A stretch of DNA of 64,000 bases from Copromyces sp. CBS 386.78 (lineage: Eukaryota > Ascomycota > Sordariomycetes > Sordariales > Sordariaceae): NCBI GenBank assembly GCA_030685235.1, contig MU839079.1, forward strand, positions 806,001 to 870,000, given 5' to 3'. The notes beneath the pieces were generated by a model. It was not told the DNA's origin and did no database searches. It saw only the letters and a program-made list of their open reading frames with translations. Of this stretch, positions 55,697 through 64,000 are shown piece by piece; within the stretch, counting starts at the first letter, position 1, and each line of letters begins with the position of its first letter. A program made the translations under genes and the position numbers.

Positions 55697-58600
55697 GCTA
55701 TCAATGGCTTAGGTTTGGGCTGAAAAGCAGCGTGTACAATATCAACATGTAAAACGAAAGACCGACAAAAAAACAACAACAACATTGGTATCATTCTTAC
55801 GATCCTTAACGAAGAATAGCATCAATCACATGCATGCATTTTGCCATCGGGGTGTTTTGGGCGAGCGACCGCTGTGGATTTAAAACCATTGGCCTCATTG
55901 GGTATTTTGAAAGCCGGGTTTCATTTCTTTGTCTTGTTTGGAAGAGCAAAAGGTTTTTGGATTTTGGTGATGATCGTACATAAGTATACCCCTGATGGAT
56001 ATAACCTGTCATTCCACCCGGCGTCACCCATTGTAGGTTAATAGTTAATTTGAGTTTCAATGGCTAGGCCATTTTGGATTGTTACTCTTTGGTTGCTCGC
56101 ATAAAACTTGTGATTGTACTGTTTGGCCCCTTCGAATATCTCTTGCCGTTTAACTTCTTGAGTCTAGAGCATGATCGATAGCCTTTCTAATGCTCTTGTT
56201 CACGCTTTCTCCGTCACCATCTAGACTAGAGATCCTTGTCGGTCTACAGATCTTCGTCAATCCCTTGTACATCTCTTCTCAATGAAGCCTCACCTACCCA
56301 AAGCCTGCATATTCTGCTTACCTCGAGGTAAATCCCATCGCCCGATCAATTACTTCTCTCCCATCATCATCATACCTCGTCATGGCTGAACATGATCATC
56401 AACCGCCGAACAAAAATCTATTTCTATTGTTTTTTTTTGCCTTCCCAACCCAACATCTCCCACGCGCATCTCTTCCCGGCTCCACTCTTTCAAACACACT
56501 TTCAGTTAGCCGACTCCAATGCCGTCGCCGGATTATGAAATCCCACATTACCTTCCGTAAACAACACAACAAGCACCGATCGGCCGACCGCCGACGGTTT
56601 TACGTAACCCCCGTCAACCAACATCCAGCTTCTTGCCCTTTACCATCCACTCAAAAAAAACACAACTTACCCTTTTCAGACATCGTCTGGGGTATACCTA
56701 CCCCATCCCCAACCCCACAGGGTTTAACCACTCGCCTTCGCTTTAGCCCAGGGATCGTGACCATGATGGGCTGGCGTGGTTGGGTTGGTTTCTTGGACCG
56801 GGATGGGATTTGCTCGTCTCTATGCGTGTAAGTGAATTCCACATCTCCTCCATGTTACTCGCCAGGGGCTGGATCGCCTCCAGGCGCAAACGGGGAAGAC
56901 CGACGATTCAAGCACTGGCGAGTACGTCTCGTTCTCTCCATCCATCCGGACAATCTTGGGGGGCTGTGGTGTCCATGGTCACCTGCTGCGCGACTTCCAC
57001 TACGTAGCTGTGTGAATAGCTGCTCAGCTTGAGGTAATGTATGTAGTTGCTTTGTTGCTAGGTGATGCCGCGATAGCCGTGGTAGAGGGAACCACGTGCT
57101 GTGACGTTGACTGGTCTTTCCTGGTCAAAGGAGCAACATGTCGGCGATGCCGACGGTTGGATCTGGAGGCCTGTCAAGTCGGGCTCCAGTGGGTGTTGTG
57201 GTGCGTGGTGATGAAAGTACGTTGGTGAGTTTCCATTTGGACAACAACACCAAGATAATGAGTAGGGGTACTCATGAGTTGTGACTAGTTTTGTTGAACG
57301 TTGTTGTTTTGCCATGCTTCTTTTCGTTGGCGAAGTGTACCCACCTTGGCGGTTTGGATCTCTTGGTGATGTTGAGACGTCAATGGCAGAGAGAACAGGA
57401 GAGTGGGAGAGAAGTTCAGTGGAGGGAATAGAGGCAGTGACGTCACTGGAGTTCTTGTTATATTTTTCTCGGTCATGGTCACGGGTTGTTCTTGCACTTT
57501 CTTCGTTCTTGGGGTATATATCATAAACATGTTTCGGGAAATCTTAGACAGAACTTTTTTTTTGACTGTGGAATAACAAGGTTGAAAACAAGCCAGACTG
57601 TTCAATGGGAACAGAGCTCATAGATTCACTGTGAGAACAAATGTTTGTAGGATGGTGAACTTGGGCGTTCGTTGGTCGCGACTGGTATCATTCCACTCGC
57701 GCGGACAGAACGAAGTACTCCCAGACCCGATTGCAAGAATTCACCAGCTGATAGAAACGACGTTGAAAGGCTGAAGATCGTTAGAATAGTGTATCGCAGG
57801 ATCCCCAGATCGACAAATCGCGATGTTGTCCACGATTCGTTTTTGCCACGGTGGAGCTCGTACAAGAAATTAATAACGTATCGCGAGAAATGTCTCTTTT
57901 TTTGTAGCGTCAACGGTATTTCAAACACCACGTGGGTTGTTGATCGAGATCGTGTAAGCTTCGACCAGTAACTGATCAGGAAAACGCACGGGTATATCGG
58001 ACTTCTTGTAACTTGCTCAACTTCACAGTGTTGGGTTGAAGATCAATAGTCCATTTTCTATGAAGGTTGGGGTGAGATCCTTTCAGGCTCAAATACCGAA
58101 ATTGAAGACGTGCAGGTTCCTGTAAAAGGCATAGTTAACGGCTAATAGCGATGGTGTACTATAAGGACTAGTGGCAGACCCTGAGCTGTTAAATTGATGG
58201 CTGGGTAAGGGGTATGGGGCCAAGTCTTAATTATTTGCCAATGGGAGAAGGGAATGCGTTGACCCTCATCGTATCCAGGTACAATGATTACGGTGCACCG
58301 AGACCGTAACATGCGGACAATGGTCCCTGTGGAAGATCCGGCTGATGCTGAACTGCGAACTGAAGTGTTCTGGAACCGCGGGGCAACGTACGACGATGGC
58401 AAACCGCGAATGTGTAGCATGAATGATCATCGTGGACTGCTACAAAGAAGGCTGCTGAGTGTTTGCAATTGGAAGCTCTGATACATGAAGAAGTTAGCTC
58501 GCATGCCATGACCAGTGAACCGTTGACGGTGATCCGAAGCTTCCGAGCCATCCGGGGTTCGGGGACGGTTCATGCGGTGGTTGTGTGTGTGTGAAATATC

Positions 58601-58740
58601 GAGGACAACATCTGACTAGATCTATCCGGAGATCAAGCCGGTGCTACTTAGACATGGCGGGATTGAAATCGGGCAGGAGGCTGTGTCGATACATGCCCCA
58701 TCGATGATAGGTCGCTGCAATGTTCCTATAGTTCACCCTA
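55697..58740. other. Region downstream of the CFEM-like gene without supported genes
   Basis: The first few hundred bases are presumably a 3' untranslated region. Open frames such as 56382-56831 (plus) lack conserved or biased codon content. Nothing is assigned. Confidence 0.4.
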
Positions 58741-58761
58741 TGCCAAGCAAATAAGGCCCGT

Positions 58762-58790
58762 CCCGGCACCCCGGATCTGGGGATGCCGGG
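58762..58790. repeat. GC-rich imperfect inverted repeat (hairpin)
   Basis: CCCGGCACCCC and GGGGATGCCGGG face each other across a 6-base loop. They form an 11-base-pair stem with one bulged base. The flanks are also GC-rich (GGGACGGGGCC at 58807-58817). It lies in a region without genes. It could be a structured RNA piece or a terminator-like element, with no evidence for either. Confidence 0.6.
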
Positions 58791-61700
58791 GGTAGGAGCG
58801 GGAAAGGGGACGGGGCCACTGTGCCGGACACTCCACAGTACGGATCAGAAGCGAGAAGGAATTCAAAAACTAAGACATGTGGTGAGCTTGGCGTGGCAGA
58901 CGGGAGCTTGGATAGCTGAAGGTTGCTTCATGTGAGAAATTCTCCGAGACTGTCTGACAGGTGCTTCCGGGGGAAGATCTAGCGGTTAAGAAGGATGATG
59001 GTTATAGCACGACATCTCATTGGTTTGCTCACCGGTTCACTTGAAACTAAGGTGACCTTCATGGATGAGCATCCCGTCTCTGGCTCCGGCTTCACCGACC
59101 TCGAACGTACGATGTTGTAGATCAAGCAGATCATCTTCCACCGGGGTTCCCTCCAGACACTGTAGACGTAGTCAACAGGAGGGCCTCGTAGGGCGCTTCG
59201 GAGAATTTATTAGATGTGAAGGACGAGGCTCCCAGACCGCTCGAGACAGCCAGACAATGATAGATGGAGGCCGGTCCACGTCGTAGTCCACTGCGATGTG
59301 AGGCGGTGAAACTCGAGGCCGATAACGGTGAAAGAAAGAAAGGAAGAAAACCCCAGTTCTCCTGATTCAGGGACGAGCTCGCCTTTCGGGTAACTGACAA
59401 GTTTAACTCCATTCATACAATGGAACTGGGCCAATGAGGGATGAGCAATCGGATACGTATCCTCATCGTTCTCCAGTCCCATAAGGCAGTCGCGAACCTC
59501 ACCGGGGCTGTTGGTCGTCCAAGTGATTGCACTCATCACGCATGGCGTGTTTAGCGGTGATGCGATACAGAGGATTAATGCGTCGGCGCTGGATCGGGTG
59601 GTGGTGACGAACACGGTTAGGTGTAAAGACCGAGCTGGGAACTTAGAGTAAGATCGTGATTTTGTTATATTTCTTTGCAGACTTCTCCCGCCTCACAGCT
59701 TGTACAGGTCGCCGCTTCCCAATCTGGTCAGAGACCCGTCGTGAGTTTAGGTTGATGAGGAGGAGTCTGATGAGAAGCTGAGAAGGGAAGGCGTGATCAG
59801 ACACACAGTGTGTAAGGTAAGTACCAGCCCTGTGCACTCGGCAGCTTCCCCGGTTGCAGCAGCCGCAAAGGTGCCCGGGCCTTTCTACAAAACAAGCTTT
59901 TGGCAGGATCCACCACGAAATTGACCCCCTGTTTTCCGGGCGGGGCCAGCACAGGCAGAAGAAGTTGGGCGCCCAGGCAGGCAAGAACGCCTGAACTTCA
60001 GGGTTCGAGCAGGATCAATGACAAAAGATGGAAGCTACGAGCGGTTAACCACCTATTCTTGTCGTTTCTTGAAACGAGTCGCTTTGCCTGGCTCTGCCTC
60101 TTTCCACCCGTTTCTCTTTTCGCGTCCTCGACCTCATTCTCACACAACACGACGCATATCCATCTCGGACGGTGATCCAAATCACTGTAGTGGCTTCCGC
60201 TCCCTTCCAGTGCCCGCTCTCCATTTCCCTCCGAAACATTCCCTTTCTGAGGCAGGCACGACAGGACACGACACTATCGTCCACAATGTCTTAGAGGTAT
60301 CGTCAAGCTATTGTTGGCAACGCCCGTCCACATGGTCGCCACCGCGAACACAACTCGATGGCACTACCCCTGGCCGTTTGAGATCGATCATCGAGGCCCC
60401 TGAGATCCCCTGAGGTCCCCTGAGCGTCGCCCAGTCACAGCTTTGGGTGGTCGGAATGGATCGGGCAGTACCCAGAAGGTAAATATGTCCCAGGGCTCCA
60501 AAAGTCTCAGCGTGTCAGGTGTCCCACAACCTACCGCAATCAGCAATCCACTCTCATGACAAACGCGCCAAGTTGGCTTCGCGATCTGAAGTCTGTCAAA
60601 GCGCGAGCTCCTACACATACCAAGACACGGGATGACGTCAAGCATACCAAGTAACAGCTTCACGCTACGAGTTAATGCTTGGCGCAACAACCTGCACCGT
60701 CGACGACAATATCTCCCACGCAAAAAGACACTTCGAAGATATCACATGGTGGTGATGACTGACTATCTTACACGCGGGTGCTAGTCTCTAGAGATTGTCG
60801 CTTCAACGCTGAGCCTTCCCGATTCGGCCTTCCACGAGCACTCATACAACAATTTACGAGACAATGTGCCACAGGCAAACTCCACCGATGCTTCGATCGA
60901 CTCCACCGGCCATGCGATGAGGCTTTTCAGATTTTCAGCCCTGGCAACACATCCCATCGTGGCCCACACTGTTCAGACGCGCTCGGCGGAACTCGCCCTT
61001 CGGCATTTTCAGCCCAGAAGAGAATTTGTCCTTCGCCAGCAGCTTCAAATTAACAAGCACAGGCCCCTGAACCTCGAAGAGGGGCAATGTTATATTTGAG
61101 ACGGCGTTGATTGTCAGAGTCAACAACTCCAGCGTCACGACATACACAATGTCCGCTTGGACAGTATTATGGTAGGGAGGGTGAGGCGACAAGGTCTGGC
61201 AGAGAAAGAAGGATGAACCAGAGGGTGGTTACCAAACATAGACCACGGGCCCGTCACCGCCAGGTCGGCTTTGGGTTCGGACGCCGAAGTTGTTGTGGTG
61301 CCCATTGTCAGACCCTATCGCACGCACTGACGCTTCTGGCAAGCCAATCCCCACGTGACATTTTGAATCCCGTCGCGGCATCCAAAAAGGGCAACAGTTG
61401 GGGAATCAAGGGCTACAACAAAGTAACCATGCAGTCACATCATCCCCAACCAGTGGCCTTTATCCCTCACCCGTGTTCAGGACCCCTAAAACAACGATGA
61501 CAATGTGGAGGCTGAGGGAGGTCAAGGTAAACCGGCCAGGGTCTCTTGCGGCTTGCCGGCAATCTTCAGGCGGTCATGAGGTGTCTGTTGGCCAAAGACT
61601 GGCTAGGAGATGGCTGTTTCAGTCCGTTATATTCCGGCAAAAACCTCCACACTTGCTCCAAGTGTGAACAGTGTCGGCCTACAGTACGTTATGGTAGCGG

Positions 61701-64000
61701 CTTCTTGCGCGGCTCAGTTATTAGTTCGGTCTCTGCCGTTCTTGGCTGCTGCAGAGTAGCATTCTCGCCATACGCCATCCCGATTTAAGTAACTTCAAGA
61801 AGCCTTCTGGAATGTTTCGGTGCCGATTCCGGCTGAGATGTGTTGGCCGCCATAACCGCTTACTAAGGACCAAAGGAGAAGCTGCTGTGGAAGCGTCAAA
61901 CTGGGGGTACGGCACAAGGGACATCGTCCGCTGGACCATCATATTCAGCTGGCACCTCGAACCCACATCTTTTTACCTGCAAACAAAATGATCGTGTAAA
62001 GAGCGAGCGAACACCCCGTTGTGTCTGCAACGGCAGCGAGGCCAGCTATATCGCTTAAGCCTCCGACAGGAAGCAGCAACTAACTTGTGGTTCTCGGGTA
62101 ATGATCCAATCAGAAACAGCATTCACTTCATCGTGAATGATCACCAACTTACCTCGAGTCTATCTATGGCATGACCCCAAGATACATTCATAGCTGTGAA
62201 TGGGGTCACCCACCTGTTGTGGACCAGGGATCGTCGATATCGACGATCTTGATTTCATGGGCTCATGTGGACAACTTCTTTTCTCTCTTTTACAGCCAGG
62301 CATTGTATCCTACCGCTGGAGACACCCACCGATCGCCCTACCGCCGCCCACGACGAGTCCGACGGGTTTTGAGCTTTTTGGGGGGCACACATTAGGGCAT
62401 AAACCTGCGCTCGTGCATACCGTCAATCGCACGACAGTTTGACCCGCGATGAGTTTCATCTCTTGACTATCTCTGTTGATATCACATACACTGATCAGTG
62501 GCGATACATGTCAAGCACGAGCACGTCACCGGGTTCCGCGACCATGGATGAGACATTCTAACCTTTCAAAAAGTCTCTTCTTCTGGTATCGATCTCATGA
62601 AGTCTTGTGGGACCTTGTAAGTACCAATCCTGCTTGTCAGTGCATCCAAAAAAATTCGAGACGAACATGTCGTGATGATGATGATTTTATCACCCCCTGC
62701 GTGGCATCCCTGTCCACCAGTTCTTCGTCCCACTCTGTTGAGGTACGATCCATCTTTTGACAAGCTTCTTCTAGCATAGTACGTAGCCTCTTCAGAGATT
62801 TCTTTTGCAAACGCGAGGGACATTGCCCGGTCCAGCCAAGTGATAATGGTGGTGACCATCCTAACGGGCTCCGAGAGTTCAGGGACGAAGAGAAAAAAGG
62901 GACGAGATGTTTTAGGGCGAGTTCTCTGCTTCACCATCGACTCATGAAAGTTCGGATCCAAACGCAAGGCGGCGACGACTGCGAGGCAATGAAACATGAG
63001 CGGAAGCTTTTGGCCGGAACCCTGATTCGTATCTTGTTAGGCTATGTCCTGTTGAAAAACATGTTCACTGAAGTCCTCATCAGCGAGGGTTCAGTATTCA
63101 AAGGTTGGCTGACGAATGAGCTTCCACATGAAGTCGGATGTCAAACTCCGATTGTATAGCGAAGTATCTCCTTGTAAAGTTGTACCCACCTGTTTTCCCA
63201 AGTGGGGCTGCGTACGCAGTACCCGACTGTGGTGGGCACCTTGTGGAACGATTGACACTGGTTGACACTGGCTTGACACGGGACATCAGAAAGAACATGA
63301 TGGCTTCCAAGCGATCAATTGCTCTGTGGGCAGCCCTGACAGCAAAAATATGATTTCAAGAGTATCCAGTTTCAACGGAGGAAAGCTTCCTTATGAAAGA
63401 GTCCATCGTGTGGTATGGCAACAACTTTTCAAAAGATTAAGTACATAGTTCGAAGCTGGCCAGCGCTGGTTCGGGTGTCAAAAGAAGTTGGGGAAGGTTG
63501 AGAGTTGGAGAGTTGGGGTACAGGCTGGTCTTCGAAGAATTTGTATGCTGGCTCTCTCAAATCACGATCAGGGTTGATCGAAGTAAGACGCTGAACACAC
63601 CCAACCCCGCGCAAGCAATGACTTCCCCCTTCCCGACCAACAGTTTGTCCCATTCGAGGATGATACATAGCAGATCAGTCTCTTTTCCCATCCCTAACAG
63701 GTATCAGTTTCTGTTGACCCTGGCCGTCATTCTCCATGATCGATCCGTTCCGATTCTCGGCATGGGGACAGTTGGCAGCAGACAAAGCTCCAGTGCCAGG
63801 TCAAATCCAAGATCTTCGACTAAGAGGGAAGCACCAACAGGGTCGTCGAACAAGGGCTTTTACGAGCAGTTTCCGTAATGGGAGTGGGATTGCACCCCTC
63901 GTCATCTGAACATCAAGGTACACCACCAAGTACAGAGCAGCAGTTCGCTCCAAAGTGCTCCGCATTATACCCAGAAGGCGGGAAAGTCAGCAACGCACAG
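58791..64000. other. Gene-poor region with open fragments
   Basis: Several short frames have protein-like stretches: 59614-59210 minus ([20 protein letters not shown] and HPSLAQFHCMNGVKLV), 61192-60935 minus (VQGPVLVNLKLLAKDKF) and 60723-60388 minus. They do not join into a gene with splice sites I trust, and I recognise no family. They may be decayed genes, or exons of genes with many introns. Confidence 0.3.
60397..60424 (+). repeat. 10-bp tandem repeat CCCCTGAGNT, three copies
   Basis: CCCCTGAG occurs three times at an exact 10-base period. It is short and probably incidental. Confidence 0.8.

Overview
The window is filamentous ascomycete DNA, most likely from Neurospora or a close Sordariomycete. 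Spliced genes have short introns (GTAAGT-type donors, CTAAC-type branch points, YAG acceptors). The conserved proteins are ascomycete-like: Pet191, Mix17, Lrp1, Vms1, Ppn2, DUF7704 and CFEM/GPI wall proteins. The first 15.7 kb carries the signature of repeat-induced point mutation (RIP), with extreme A+T, almost no CpA or TpG, and retained CpG.

Layout. (1) Positions 1 to about 15,660 form a RIP-mutated heterochromatic tract with no intact gene. Read through its TAA/TAG stops, it holds long degraded but frame-preserved coding relics: an unrecognised protein at 329-1151(+), an unrecognised protein at 1626-2255(-), an unrecognised protein at 3120-4148(+), a DUF3435-type tyrosine recombinase with a likely C2H2 segment at 5625-7533(+), and a SNF2-family ATPase at 8560-10930(-). 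A milder part follows, with a four-exon Cys-rich gene relic at 11996-12937(-) and another spliced relic at 15007-15543(+). Two short tandem-repeat arrays (38 bp and 35 bp) lie among them.

(2) Positions 16.4-46.96 kb are gene-dense euchromatin. In order it holds PDCD5(+), a mitochondrial ketopantoate-reductase-like protein(-), exosome cofactor Lrp1/Rrp47(+), Mix17/CHCHD2-like(+), an erasin-like UBX protein(-), a CPSF6/CFIm68-like RRM protein(-), a DCAF11/WDR23-like WD40 protein(-), a Ppn2-like endopolyphosphatase(-), Pet191(-), a steryl-ester/acylglycerol lipase(+), a DUF7704 membrane protein(-), Vms1(+), and a disordered Cys-rich protein(+) interrupted by one in-frame TAG. Joined exons keep phase in every spliced model given. 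Functions are unrelated housekeeping ones: mitochondrial assembly, RNA processing, ubiquitin/p97 quality control, lipid and polyphosphate turnover. There is no operon-like logic. Several pairs are divergent or tail to tail.

(3) Positions 47-53.4 kb are gene-poor, with degraded or unresolved minus-strand reading frames. One GPI-anchored CFEM-like wall protein follows at 53491-55696(+).

(4) Positions 55.7-64 kb show no gene I can support, only short open fragments, one strong hairpin and one small repeat.

The most interesting content is the hidden set of RIP relics, invisible to ordinary ORF finding. It includes a recombinase of the family that drives Starship elements, beside a SNF2 gene.
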